Shown here piece after piece: positions 8,951 through 18,314 of a DNA stretch of 64,000 nt. The stretch is from contig AP017605.1 of assembly GCA_002356515.1 (NCBI GenBank), forward strand, positions 4,473,001 to 4,537,000. Reading direction: 5' to 3'. The notes under the pieces are model-generated. The model saw only the letters and a program-made list of their open reading frames with translations, was not told the origin of the DNA and did not search any database. The translations under genes were made by a program, and so were the position numbers. The first letter of the stretch is position 1. Each line of letters opens with the position of its first letter. This stretch comes from Mesorhizobium loti. Its GTDB lineage: Bacteria; Pseudomonadota; Alphaproteobacteria; Rhizobiales; Rhizobiaceae.

Positions 8951-9830
8951 GGGCAACTTCCTCCCTCGGATTTTTGTTGGGCGCGGCAAGCGCAACCGAG
9001 CCACTGATGCGGGCCTCACCGCCAAGAAACAGCGCCGATCCGGCAATCAGCCCGCGCCGGCGAAAATCTTCGGCGACGGCAAGGCCATTGTCCAGCGCCC
9101 GCGCCACCTCGCCAGGCGCAAGCGTCCGGACGCCTTGCGTCACCAGCCGCGCGCCAAGGTCGCTGTCGGGCGAAAGTTCACGTGCGGGAATGCGCTTGAT
9201 GGCGGGATTGCCGGGCAGGTCCACCGCATTGGCAATCAGCGTCGCCGCCGCGTCGGCCTCGGCGCCGGTCCGCGCCAGCACGGTGACGGCGTCGGCAATG
9301 CCAAGCGAGAAGGAACGGCCACGCCAGCCGCTGGTGGCGACGCCGCGAACGCCATCTTCCGCGCGGATCGTGATCCGGTCGGCCATGCCATTGCCGGTGC
9401 CGGCGACCGCCAGGCCGATCGATCGGCCCGTGCCGATGTGGAGGGCGCTGTCGCCGCCATTGTTGACATAGGCGCGCTCGAGCTTGCGGCCGGCAAGCAA
9501 TGCGGCGAGCATTTCGTCGGCTACCGATCCCGCAACGGCCGCCATCGGTGTGATGAAACATTCCGCCAGCGGCATGACGGCCGCTTCCATGCGGCGCGCT
9601 GTCGGCCCGTCGAAGGCGCGCGGCGCCAGGAAAAATGCCGGGAGCCGCAATTCGGGAAGCTCCCGGACCAGCTCGATCAGGATCGTCTGGAACCGTGCGA
9701 TGGCTTGCTCATAGGCCAGGCGGCATTCCCGCGCCTCGCCGAAGGCCTCGACGATCAGGTCGATCGGCCCATGGTTGAGATGCAGCCGCTTGCCGTCCTG
9801 CAGCCAATGCGCTTGCGGGCCGTCCATCAT
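8943..9830 (-). CDS. UPF0280 family protein (ApbE-like fold)
   Basis: A 295-residue member of UPF0280, related in fold to ApbE-type proteins. The conserved core is seen as ECFITPMAAVAGSVADEML, then ERAYVNNGGDSALHIG, DRITIRAEDGVRGVATSGWRGRSFSLGIADAVTVLA and DAAATLIANAVDLP, the last resembling the ADA-TA metal/FAD-binding region of ApbE proteins. The Gly-Gly-Asp (NNGGD) pattern also occurs in ApbE. The start is ATG at 9830 (or 9827), which makes an ATGA overlap with the stop of the reductase-like gene; the frame continues upstream as non-coding read-through. Function is unknown; flavin handling or hydrolysis in heterocycle catabolism are both conceivable. Confidence 0.88.
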   Translation of the reverse strand: MMDGPQAHWLQDGKRLHLNHGPIDLIVEAFGEARECRLAYEQAIARFQTILIELVRELPELRLPAFFLAPRAFDGPTARRMEAAVMPLAECFITPMAAVAGSVADEMLAALLAGRKLERAYVNNGGDSALHIGTGRSIGLAVAGTGNGMADRITIRAEDGVRGVATSGWRGRSFSLGIADAVTVLARTGAEADAAATLIANAVDLPGNPAIKRIPARELSPDSDLGARLVTQGVRTLAPGEVARALDNGLAVAEDFRRRGLIAGSALFLGGEARISGSVALAAPNKNPREEVAHA

Positions 9831-11371
9831 CCGGTCCCGTTGTTCGACTCGGCGCGCCGCAATTGCGCCAGCGGCGGCCAGGGATTGTCGGACGGCGCGC
9901 CGGTGCCGCGGCGCGGGTTGAGGTATTCGCCACCCTTGGCGACGATATCCTCGACACTGCGGATCTCGGCCTCGTAGCCGCCCAGCCTGACATAGTCGTC
10001 GCGGCGCAGAGTGAATTCGATCGGCGCCACCAGCGCCGGTGTCGGCACATAGCCGAAGGCGCCTTCCGGCACGCGCGTCACGTCGACCATCAGCGTGATG
10101 CCGCCGCCCGGCCAGACATAGACCGGCGCGCCGCCGACCGTCACATAGGTCTTCAGGCCCTGCACCGACCGGGTGAGATTGACCGGGTTTTCGGTGACGC
10201 CGGCGCGCAGCGAACCACCGGCACCGCCGATAAACAGCACCGTGCACAAAGCCGGCTCGCAATTGTCCTCGATCAGATTGACCGACTTCTGCAGCCGCTC
10301 CGGAAATGGCTTTTCGACCGGCTTCAATTCGTCGTCGAGTTCGTAGTAGGCGAACTGCTCGCCGGTGGTCGAAACCATCAGCAGCGACAGGCCCGGCCGC
10401 GCGCCCTTCTTGGCGTTCCATTCCCCGAGGATCGACAGCGGGTCGGAAATCGAGGTGCCGCCCCAGCCGAGGCCGGGCTCGGAGACCTTGAAATAGCGGC
10501 CCGGCGTCGAGCGGCGGCCAATGATTTTGATCCCCGTATCCTGCCAACCCAGCACCTTGCCGGCCTGATGCTCGGAGACGACGCCGGTGATATGGTCGTC
10601 GACCACCACCACCTCGTCGACCAGCCCGCGCCATTGCGTGGCGAACATGCCGATCGTGGCCGAGCCGCAGCCGACGCGCATGCGGTGTTCCTGCTTGCCG
10701 TCGATGACAGGTGGTTTGCCGGCTTCGACGATGATGGTGGCGCCGCCATCGATGGTCAGTTCCACCGGCTTGCGGTTGCACAGATTGAGCAGCGCGTCGC
10801 AGGTGGCGCGCCCTTCCGCCTTGGAGCCGCCGGTCAGATGATGCACGCCGCCCAGCGACAGCATCTGCGAACCATACTCGCCCGTGGTGACATGGCCGAT
10901 CGCCTCGCCCTGCGAGCGCACGACAGCCGTTTCGGGTCCAAGATGACGGTCGGTGTCGATCTTCACCTTGACGCCGCAATACGAAAAAATGCCTTCGGTG
11001 ACGACGGTGACGAGATCGACGCCCTCGACTTCCTGGCTGACGATGAACGGCGCCGGTTTGTAGTCCGGATAAGTGGTGCCGGCGCCTATTGCCGTGACGA
11101 AGCGGCGCCCAGTGTTGACCAGTTCGCCATCCCATGCCTCCCCTTCAGCAACGAAAGGCACGATTGCCGCGCCGGTTTCTGCCGCATGGTCGAGAATGGT
11201 CAGCGGATCCATGCGCACGATCCGGCCGCCGGAATTGCCATAGCGGTCGCAGGCGCCGGTGCGGCCATCGGCGATGTAGCACATGACCGGGCAGGCATCG
11301 CAGCGGATCTTCTCCGCCACCTGCTTCTCGCCGGGATCATGGGTCTCGAAACGCTCGGCAAGCTCGCTCAT
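9827..11371 (-). CDS. 6-hydroxynicotinate reductase-like Fe-S protein
   Basis: A 514-residue protein resembling 6-hydroxynicotinate reductase of the Eubacterium barkeri nicotinate pathway. The N-terminus has a four-Cys cluster motif, Cys24, Cys27, Cys31 and Cys41 (CDACPVMC...GACDRYGN), typical of a [4Fe-4S] centre. Further blocks are AGTTYPDYKPAPFIV, GIFSYCGVKVKIDTDRHLGPE, VGCGSATIGMF and GWGGTSISDPLSILG. In that pathway the enzyme reduces 6-hydroxynicotinate to 1,4,5,6-tetrahydro-6-oxonicotinate with a low-potential electron donor. Here it sits directly after a molybdenum hydroxylase that could make the hydroxylated ring (4-base overlap with it, 11368-11371). The exact substrate is not proven. 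Confidence 0.82.
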   Translation of the reverse strand: MSELAERFETHDPGEKQVAEKIRCDACPVMCYIADGRTGACDRYGNSGGRIVRMDPLTILDHAAETGAAIVPFVAEGEAWDGELVNTGRRFVTAIGAGTTYPDYKPAPFIVSQEVEGVDLVTVVTEGIFSYCGVKVKIDTDRHLGPETAVVRSQGEAIGHVTTGEYGSQMLSLGGVHHLTGGSKAEGRATCDALLNLCNRKPVELTIDGGATIIVEAGKPPVIDGKQEHRMRVGCGSATIGMFATQWRGLVDEVVVVDDHITGVVSEHQAGKVLGWQDTGIKIIGRRSTPGRYFKVSEPGLGWGGTSISDPLSILGEWNAKKGARPGLSLLMVSTTGEQFAYYELDDELKPVEKPFPERLQKSVNLIEDNCEPALCTVLFIGGAGGSLRAGVTENPVNLTRSVQGLKTYVTVGGAPVYVWPGGGITLMVDVTRVPEGAFGYVPTPALVAPIEFTLRRDDYVRLGGYEAEIRSVEDIVAKGGEYLNPRRGTGAPSDNPWPPLAQLRRAESNNGTG

Positions 11372-14223
11372 ACGCGTGCCTCCTTTTCACGGATGCCATC
11401 TTTTTCAAGGATGCCAGCGCGGATACGCGTCGGCGTCGCCGGAACCTTGGTGATGAGCACGCCGGTGGCGTGGCGGATGGCGTTGAGGATCGCCGGCGCC
11501 GTCGGGATCAGCACATGCTCGCCCAGCCCCTTGGCGCCGAACGGCCCCTCGGGATCGGGAACCTCGACCAGAATGGTCTCGATCGGCGGCACGTCGCCTA
11601 TGGTCGGGATGAGATAATCGTGCAAATTCTCGGTGCGGCCGGGAATGTACTCTTCCATCAGCGCCATGCCGATGCCCTGGGCGATGCCGCCCTCGATCTG
11701 GCCCTCGACCAGCAGCGGGTTGATCGCCTTGCCGACATCATGCGCGGCGGTAATTTTCAGCAGCCTCACCGTCCCGAGCTTGAGATCGACCTCGAGTTCG
11801 GCGATCTGCGCGCCGTAGCCATAGAGGGCATAGGGCTTGCCCTGGCCCTTGGCATCGAGCGGCAGCGTCGGTGGGTCATAGGTCTCTTCGGCGCGGAAGA
11901 CAAAACCATCGGCGTCCACATCGAGCGTAGCGAGATCGATGCGGCGGGTGGCCTCGCCCTCGCGGATGACAATCGCCGCGCCGTCCAGTTGCAGAGACGC
12001 CTTTTCGGAGACATTGGCAAAACGCAGGATCTTGTCGCGCAAGGCGCGGCCGGCTTTTTCGGCCGCCTTGCCGGTCACAAAAGTCTGGCGCGATGCGGAG
12101 GTCTTGCCGGCATCGGGGCTGATCGCCGTGTCGGCGCTCTTCAACCGGAATCTTTCCAGCGGCAGGCCAAGCGCGTCGGCGCAGATCTGCGTGATGACGG
12201 TGTTGGAGCCCTGGCCGATATCGACGGCGCCCTGGTGCAGGATGACGTCACCCGATGGCGAGATGCCGACGCGGATGGTCGACGGGTTCGGCAGCGAAGT
12301 GTTGCCGCAGCCATACCAGCAGGACGCCACGCCAACGCCACGCTTTTTGTCCACATGAGCACTGTTGAAAGCATCCACGTCAGCCGTCGCACGCGCCCAA
12401 TGCGGCCGCAACGCCTCGAGGCATTCGGCAATACCGACGCCGGACTCCAGTCTCTGCCCGGTAACCGTTTCGGAGCCGTTCCGAAGGCAGTTTCTCAGGC
12501 GAAAATCGAGCCGGTCGATGCCGAGTTTGCCGGCCAGCTCATCATAGAGCGTCTCCTGCATGATCGTCGCTTGCGGCACGCCGAAGCCACGGAAGGCACC
12601 GGAGATCGGCCCATGCGTGTGGATGGCGCGGCCCTCGGCGCGGTAGTTCGGTGTCGCATAAGGGCCGGAGGCATGCACCGGCACGCGGTTGGCCACCGTC
12701 GGCCCCCAGCTAGCATAGGCGCCGGTGTTGAAATCGCCGGCAAAGATCATGCCGGTGACATGGCCTTCGGCATCCGCGCCGATGGTCGCCTTCATCTCGG
12801 CCGGATGGCGCTTGGTGGTCGACATCATCGATTCGTTGCGGGTGTAGGTGAGCGCCGCCGCCCGGCCGGTCTTGAGCGCCACAAGGCCTATCAGCGGCTG
12901 CAGCGAAACATCGAGCTTCGAGCCGAAACCACCGCCGGTCGCCGTCGGCACGATGCGCACCTTGTCGACGGGCAGGCCGAGCACTTTCGCGGTGTCGTCG
13001 CGGTCCATATAGGGCGCCTGGGTGCAGGCGACGACGACCAGCGTGTCGCCGTCCAGATAGGCATGGCCGGCTTCCGGCTCGATATAGGCGTGCTCGACAT
13101 AGGACGTGTCGATCGCGCCGGTCACGGTCACGGCCGCATTGGCAAGCGCCGCCTCGGGATCGCCGCGCTCGACGAAGCCCTTGGTCAATAAATTGGCTGG
13201 GCGGTTGCCGTGGATCAGGGCAGCGCCGCTGGCCTGCGCGTCGGCGGGTTGGAGAAAGTGCGGCAGTTCGGTCCAGCGGATCGGGAAATCCGACAAATCG
13301 AGATCGAGGATTGCCTCGCGCTCGCCGGCAACGAGCGCCACCGCCTCGCCGCGAAGCCGCGCAAATCCCTCGGCCAGCGCCGGCTGGTCGGCGAATGGGC
13401 CGATCACGCCAAAACAGTTTTTGCCCGGAATGTCGGCCGCCGTGAAGACACCAACGACGCCGGGATGCGCTTTGGCCCAGCCGTCGAGATCGCCGAAGGC
13501 GAAGCTGGCGTGATAATGCGGCGAACGGACCACCAGCACGGCAAGCGCATCGGCCGGGAAGGAATCGCTGCCGAATTTCTCAGCCCCGGTCACCTTTGGC
13601 AGGCCGTCGAGCCTGACGGGCGACGCGCCAACGGCGTGGCCGGACTGGGGCAGGCAGAAATCGAGGCTTGCTGCCTGCTGAGAAGCCTCCATCACCGCCG
13701 CGATGATCTTCCGGTAGCCGGTACAGCGACACAAAATACCGCCCAGCGCATCCTGCACCTCGGTCTCGGTCGGTCGGGGTTTGGCATCCAGCAGCGCCGT
13801 TGCCGCGACCAGCAGCGCCGGCGTGCAGATGCCGCATTGCGCCGCGCCATGGGCGAGAAAGGAGGCTTGCAGCGCCGAAAGCCGGCCGTTGGCCAGCCCC
13901 TCCACTGTCGTCACCGATGCGCCGGCGGCGGAAGCCGCCGACATCAGGCAGGCGCAGACCGGATCGCCGTCGACCAGCACCGTACAGGCGCCGCAATCAC
14001 CGGCGTCGCAGCCAACCTTGGTGCCGGTGAGCAGCAACTCGTCACGCAGCACCTGGGACAGCCGGCGCAGCGGCGGCACGTTGACCGAGACGGCGGCGCC
14101 ATTGACCGCGAAGGCAATGTCTGTTCGTTCAAAGCCGAGGCCAGGCGGGACCCTACCCAGATCGAGCAGAGCTTCATCCACTTCAGGCAGAAGCTGGTTC
14201 ATGTCAGGCTGAGCTTGTCTCAT
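11368..14223 (-). CDS. Molybdopterin hydroxylase, fused 2Fe-2S and Mo subunits (xanthine-dehydrogenase family)
   Basis: A 951-residue fusion. Residues about 35-110 form a plant-type ferredoxin domain (Cys72, Cys77, Cys80, Cys90), residues about 120-180 the second [2Fe-2S] domain (CGIC at 130-133 and CRC at 165-167), and residues about 205-945 the molybdenum-cofactor subunit with VTGAEKFGSD, GGGFGSKLD, SGAFRGFGVPQ and the active-site Glu in GAKGLGEHV near the end. It hydroxylates a C-H next to a ring nitrogen in purines, pyridines or aldehydes, with FAD supplied by the separate subunit at 14220-15083. The order FAD subunit then FeS-Mo fusion, with ATGA overlap at 14220-14223, points to one complex. 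Neighbours favour a pyridine-type substrate such as nicotinate over xanthine. Confidence 0.9.
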   Translation of the reverse strand: MRQAQPDMNQLLPEVDEALLDLGRVPPGLGFERTDIAFAVNGAAVSVNVPPLRRLSQVLRDELLLTGTKVGCDAGDCGACTVLVDGDPVCACLMSAASAAGASVTTVEGLANGRLSALQASFLAHGAAQCGICTPALLVAATALLDAKPRPTETEVQDALGGILCRCTGYRKIIAAVMEASQQAASLDFCLPQSGHAVGASPVRLDGLPKVTGAEKFGSDSFPADALAVLVVRSPHYHASFAFGDLDGWAKAHPGVVGVFTAADIPGKNCFGVIGPFADQPALAEGFARLRGEAVALVAGEREAILDLDLSDFPIRWTELPHFLQPADAQASGAALIHGNRPANLLTKGFVERGDPEAALANAAVTVTGAIDTSYVEHAYIEPEAGHAYLDGDTLVVVACTQAPYMDRDDTAKVLGLPVDKVRIVPTATGGGFGSKLDVSLQPLIGLVALKTGRAAALTYTRNESMMSTTKRHPAEMKATIGADAEGHVTGMIFAGDFNTGAYASWGPTVANRVPVHASGPYATPNYRAEGRAIHTHGPISGAFRGFGVPQATIMQETLYDELAGKLGIDRLDFRLRNCLRNGSETVTGQRLESGVGIAECLEALRPHWARATADVDAFNSAHVDKKRGVGVASCWYGCGNTSLPNPSTIRVGISPSGDVILHQGAVDIGQGSNTVITQICADALGLPLERFRLKSADTAISPDAGKTSASRQTFVTGKAAEKAGRALRDKILRFANVSEKASLQLDGAAIVIREGEATRRIDLATLDVDADGFVFRAEETYDPPTLPLDAKGQGKPYALYGYGAQIAELEVDLKLGTVRLLKITAAHDVGKAINPLLVEGQIEGGIAQGIGMALMEEYIPGRTENLHDYLIPTIGDVPPIETILVEVPDPEGPFGAKGLGEHVLIPTAPAILNAIRHATGVLITKVPATPTRIRAGILEKDGIREKEARV

Positions 14224-15083
14224 GCCGCCGCCACCATATGATCGTTTGTCGGTCCGGCCGCCGTCAGCACGGCCCGCGCGACGATCTCGCGCACGGCATC
14301 CAGCCGATACTCAGCGCTGCCACGCACATCGGCGATCGGCGAGAGTTCCGTCATTGGCGCGGACTGGATCGCATCGGCGAACCCATGATCGGCCGGCAAC
14401 CCGCGTATCGCGGCCTCGACGCCGGCAAGCCGCTTGGCGACAGCCGAACATGATCCCACGGCAATCGCCGCTTCAATGACAGTGCCGTTCTCTACGATCA
14501 GACGCGCCGCCACCATGGCAATGGAAATGACGAGGTAGCGCCGTGCGCCGAGCTTGACGAAAGCCGACGCGCCGGCGGCGGCCGGCTTCGGTACGCGGAT
14601 GGCCGTGACCATTTCGCCAGGGTGCATGGCCGTGCGGCGGTTGCCGAGAATGAAATCCGGCAAAGGCAGGTGGCGCGTCGTCGTTGCCGAACGCAGCTCG
14701 ACCTCGGCGTCAAGCACGAGCAGGCCAGGCACGCCATCGGCGGCCGGCGAGGCGTTGCAGAGATTGCCGGCGACGGAAGCGACGTTCTGGATTTGCGGTG
14801 AACCGACCTCGCGCGCGGCCTGTTTCAGCGCGTCGAAGGCTGGCGGCAAGGGATGGCGGATGATGTCTGTCCACGTCGTGCGCGCGCCGATGACAAAGTG
14901 GTCATCCGTCTCGGCGATGCCGCGCAGCACTGCCAGGCCGTTGATGTCGAGGACATTGTCGCGGAACGGCTTCGCGCCTTGCGCCGGATAGAAATCCGTA
15001 CCGCCGGCAAGAACGCGCCACGCGCCCTCGCCAAGCAGCGCGAGCGCCTCGTCGACCGTGGTGGGTTTCGCGTAACGGATCAC
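14220..15083 (-). CDS. FAD-binding subunit of molybdenum hydroxylase
   Basis: A 287-residue FAD subunit of the CO-dehydrogenase/xanthine-dehydrogenase type. The FAD-binding motifs are present: LAGGTDFYPAQGAK near residue 25, and VASVAGNLCNASPAADGVP around residues 100-120 (T-IGGN-type loop with the variant VAGN), followed by the C-terminal CO_deh_flav_C domain. It passes electrons from the Fe-S clusters of the partner subunit to NAD+ or another acceptor. It is the first gene of the minus-strand operon; the promoter at 15188-15215 lies about 100 bases upstream. Its stop overlaps the start of the FeS-Mo fusion by four bases. Confidence 0.92.
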   Translation of the reverse strand: MIRYAKPTTVDEALALLGEGAWRVLAGGTDFYPAQGAKPFRDNVLDINGLAVLRGIAETDDHFVIGARTTWTDIIRHPLPPAFDALKQAAREVGSPQIQNVASVAGNLCNASPAADGVPGLLVLDAEVELRSATTTRHLPLPDFILGNRRTAMHPGEMVTAIRVPKPAAAGASAFVKLGARRYLVISIAMVAARLIVENGTVIEAAIAVGSCSAVAKRLAGVEAAIRGLPADHGFADAIQSAPMTELSPIADVRGSAEYRLDAVREIVARAVLTAAGPTNDHMVAAA

Positions 15084-15173
15084 GCTTTGCCTTCCCAGAG
15101 ATGGGGCCTTCCCCGAAATGGCCCTCCCGGGGCGTTTACCCCGGCATGATCTTGCCGGTCTGCAACCGGAAAT

Positions 15174-15191
15174 TCATTCGTATGCAAATGA
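15174..15191. promoter_or_regulatory. Imperfect palindrome, candidate MarR operator
   Basis: An 18-base imperfect palindrome, TCATTCGTATGCAAATGA, with 14 of 18 positions symmetric. It overlaps the -10 element of the heterocycle operon promoter, so a bound dimer would block transcription. The size and A/T-rich arms fit a MarR operator, and the operon ends with a MarR gene. Binding is inferred. Confidence 0.5.
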
Positions 15192-15215
15192 TATCAAGCC
15201 GGGTGAAATTGTCAA
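15188..15215 (-). promoter_or_regulatory. Sigma70-type promoter of the heterocycle operon
   Basis: On the minus strand a perfect TTGACA (15215-15210) and TATCAT (15193-15188) are separated by 16 bases. The gap to the first start codon at 15083 leaves a leader of about 100 nt. This is the best -35/-10 match I found in the window. Confidence 0.65.
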
Positions 15216-15378
15216 AGCCAGAGTTTGGGCTGTCGTGCTTGCCGAGGGGCAGGCAACAAGATTGTTACGCCATCGGAGGTTGACGCGGCCGGCCATCTGG
15301 TCAAGTTTCTGCCTCCGGTCGCGTCAGCGGCATCTTTCTACTGGAGCCTGAGCCCAACGCAGAGAAGAAGGAGGCCCA

Positions 15379-15993
15379 ATGGCCGACGAAGCGCTTGTTG
15401 TCATCGACCTGCAGAACGATTTTTGCCCGGGCGGCGCGTTGGCCGTGACCGGCGGCGACGAGATCGTGCCGCTGGTCAACGATATGATCCGGCACGCCGA
15501 CTATGTCGTGCTGACGCAGGACTGGCACCCTGCCGGCCATTCCAGCTTCGCCTCCAGCCATCCGGGCGCGCAGCCTTTCACCATGATCGAAATGCCCTAT
15601 GGCCAGCAGACTTTATGGCCGGACCATTGCATCCAGGGCAGCCTCGGCTCGGATTTTCATTCCGGCCTTGCCTGGACCAAGGCCGAACTCGTCATCCGCA
15701 AGGGGTTTCGCCCCGCAATAGACAGCTATTCGGCCTTCTTCGAGAACGACCACACGACGCCGACCGGCCTCGGGGGCTACCTCAGGGAGCGCGGCATCGA
15801 CACCATCACCCTGGTCGGCCTGGCGACCGATTTCTGCGTCGGCTTTTCGGCGCTGGATGCCGTCAGCCAGGGTTTCAAAACCACCGTCCGGCTCGATGCC
15901 TGCCGTGGCATCGACCTCAACGGCTCGCTTGATGCCATGCTGCGGCGCATGCGCGACGCCGGCGTGACGCTTGAAGACCATCTGTCGGACTGA
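15379..15993 (+). CDS. pncA: Nicotinamidase
   Basis: A 204-residue isochorismatase-fold nicotinamidase. The catalytic triad is Asp10 (VVIDLQNDF), Lys108 (VIRKG) and Cys153 (TDFCVGF). The metal ligands Asp48 and His50 (QDWHP) and His83 (WPDHCIQG) are in place, which separates it from plain isochorismatase hydrolases. It converts nicotinamide to nicotinate and ammonia in the cytoplasm. ATG at 15379 has an excellent AAGGAGG ribosome site. It diverges from the heterocycle operon across a shared intergenic region of about 295 bases. Its product, nicotinate, could go to NAD through pncB (24224-25528) or into the adjacent operon. Confidence 0.94.
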   Translation: MADEALVVIDLQNDFCPGGALAVTGGDEIVPLVNDMIRHADYVVLTQDWHPAGHSSFASSHPGAQPFTMIEMPYGQQTLWPDHCIQGSLGSDFHSGLAWTKAELVIRKGFRPAIDSYSAFFENDHTTPTGLGGYLRERGIDTITLVGLATDFCVGFSALDAVSQGFKTTVRLDACRGIDLNGSLDAMLRRMRDAGVTLEDHLSD

Positions 15994-16000
15994 ACCGACG

Positions 16001-17452
16001 GTGGGGCATCAGGGGGGCTTTTCGCGGATCAGCGCAGGCATCATGGCGGCTGTGGCGATCGCCTTCGCCATGCTGTTTCCGGGGGCAGCCTTCGCGGCTG
16101 ATGAACACGCCCTGCCCGGCGCCTCGATGCCGCTGTGGTGGGCTCTGCCCTTCGCCGGCTTGCTGTTGTCGATCGCCACCGGCCCGCTGCTGTTTCCCCA
16201 TGTCTGGGAGCATCATTACGGCAAGATCGCAGCCCTTTGGGCCGCGTTTGTGGTCGTGCCGCTGGCGATCGCCTTTGGCATCCCTTCGGCGACCGAGGCG
16301 GTGCTGCACGCGCTGCTCACCGAATACATGTCCTTCATCATCCTGCTGTTCGCGCTGTTCACCATTTCAGGCGGCATCCTGGTCGCCGGCAACATCCACG
16401 GCACGCCGCTGGTCAATGCCGGGCTGCTGCTGGTCGGCGCGTTGCTCGCCTCGGTCATCGGCACGACGGGCGCCTCGATGATCCTGATCCGGCCGATCAT
16501 CCGCGCCAATGACAACAGGCCGTTCAACGCCCATGTCGTCGTCTTCTTCATCTTCCTGGTGTCCAACATTGGCGGCTCGCTGACGCCGCTCGGCGACCCG
16601 CCGCTGTTCGTCGGCTTCCTGCGCGGCGTCGATTTCTTCTGGACGACCGCAAACCTCTACCGGGAGACGCTGTTCGTCGGCGGTGTGGTGCTGGCGGTAT
16701 TCCTGGCGATCGACATCATCCTGCACCGGCGCGAGGCCGGAGGGCCGAAGATCAAGGACCCGACGCCGGATTCGAAGGTTCGCATCCGCGGCCTGCCCAA
16801 CGTTCCGCTGCTGGCCGGCGTCATCGCCGCCATCCTGCTGTCGGCGACGTGGAAACCTGACGTCACCTTCTCCATTCAAGGCGTGACGCTGGAACTGCAG
16901 AACCTGGTGCGCGACGCCATCATCCTGGTGCTCGCCTTCGTGTCGTTGGAGGTTTCGCGCCGGGAATACCGCGCGGCGAACGGCTTCAACTGGGGTCCGA
17001 TCACCGAAGTGGCAAAATTGTTTGCCGGCATCTTCATCTGCATCGTACCGGTCACCGCGATCCTGAGGGCCGGCCACGAGGGCGCGCTGGCGCCGCTGGT
17101 CGCGCTCGTCACCTCGGCACAAGGCACGCCCAACGATCTCGCCTATTTCTGGCTGACCGGTGCACTGTCGTCCTTCCTCGACAACGCGCCGACCTATCTG
17201 GTGTTCTTCGAGCTTGCCGGCGGCGACCCACGCCACCTGATAACCGAATTCGCCTCAACATTGGCGGCGATCTCGGCCGGCGCCGTGTTCATGGGCGCCA
17301 ACACCTATATCGGCAATGCGCCCAACTTCATGGTCTATGCCATCGCCCGGCAGCGTGGCGTCGAGATGCCCGGTTTCTTCGGCTATATGGCGTGGTCGGG
17401 AGCGGTGCTGATCCCGACCTTCTTGGCGGCGGGCTTTCTTTTCTTTAGCTGA
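16001..17452 (+). CDS. NhaD-type Na+/H+ antiporter (ion transporter superfamily)
   Basis: A membrane protein of about 483 residues with some twelve hydrophobic helices. The segments TGPLLFPHVWEHHYGKIA, TISGGILVAGN, VIGTTGASMILIRP, VFFIFLVSNIGGSLTPLGDPPLFVGFL and GALSSFLDNAPTYLVFFELAGG belong to the NhaD/ArsB-like ion transporter superfamily. It probably exchanges Na+ (or Li+) for protons. The start is uncertain: GTG at 16001 gives a hydrophobic leader with a basic residue ahead of it, ATG at 16043 removes that, and a TTG at 15971 would overlap pncA. It follows pncA by seven bases and may share its transcript. Confidence 0.82.
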   Translation: MGHQGGFSRISAGIMAAVAIAFAMLFPGAAFAADEHALPGASMPLWWALPFAGLLLSIATGPLLFPHVWEHHYGKIAALWAAFVVVPLAIAFGIPSATEAVLHALLTEYMSFIILLFALFTISGGILVAGNIHGTPLVNAGLLLVGALLASVIGTTGASMILIRPIIRANDNRPFNAHVVVFFIFLVSNIGGSLTPLGDPPLFVGFLRGVDFFWTTANLYRETLFVGGVVLAVFLAIDIILHRREAGGPKIKDPTPDSKVRIRGLPNVPLLAGVIAAILLSATWKPDVTFSIQGVTLELQNLVRDAIILVLAFVSLEVSRREYRAANGFNWGPITEVAKLFAGIFICIVPVTAILRAGHEGALAPLVALVTSAQGTPNDLAYFWLTGALSSFLDNAPTYLVFFELAGGDPRHLITEFASTLAAISAGAVFMGANTYIGNAPNFMVYAIARQRGVEMPGFFGYMAWSGAVLIPTFLAAGFLFFS

Positions 17453-17470
17453 GGCGGCGCGGAGCCTTAC

Positions 17471-17570
17471 CTCCCCCTTGTGGGGAGGTCGGACCGCAGG
17501 TCCGGGTGGGGGTCTGGCGCCGCACCCCCACCCGGCTGCTTTGCAGCCACCCTCCCCACAAGGGGGAGGG
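17471..17570. repeat. Intergenic palindromic repeat (CTCCCCCTTGTGGGGAG type)
   Basis: About 100 bases made of nested inverted repeats: CTCCCCCTTGTGGGGAG at the left, CTCCCCACAAGGGGGAG at the right, and CCGGGTGGGGGT/CCCCCACCCGG inside. It fills the convergent gap between the antiporter and livF-like stops. The mRNA would fold into a long G+C-rich hairpin in either direction, so it may act as a bidirectional terminator or as a mobile REP-like element. The core resembles those at 20890-21070 and 23998-24160. Confidence 0.8.
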
Positions 17571-17576
17571 TAATCC

Positions 17577-18310
<734 letters not shown>

Positions 18311-18314
<4 letters not shown>

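Noticed and set aside
9831..11135. Apparent long N-terminal extension of the UPF0280 gene
   Set aside because: The region encodes the reductase-like protein in another frame; the UPF0280 family start coincides with ATG at 9830 and an ATGA overlap.
9863..11617. Plus-strand frame of 584 codons
   Set aside because: Shadow of the hydroxynicotinate-reductase-like gene on the opposite strand.
11470..13191. Plus-strand frame of 573 codons opposite the Mo hydroxylase
   Set aside because: Pure shadow of the molybdopterin subunit, without motifs.
11368..15083. Assignment as xanthine dehydrogenase (xdhAB)
   Set aside because: Domain order differs (FeS fused to Mo subunit, separate FAD protein) and no purine genes are adjacent; the neighbours favour a pyridine-type substrate.
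17471..17570. CRISPR-like repetition
   Set aside because: The repeats are inverted palindromes, not direct repeats with unique spacers; no cas genes.
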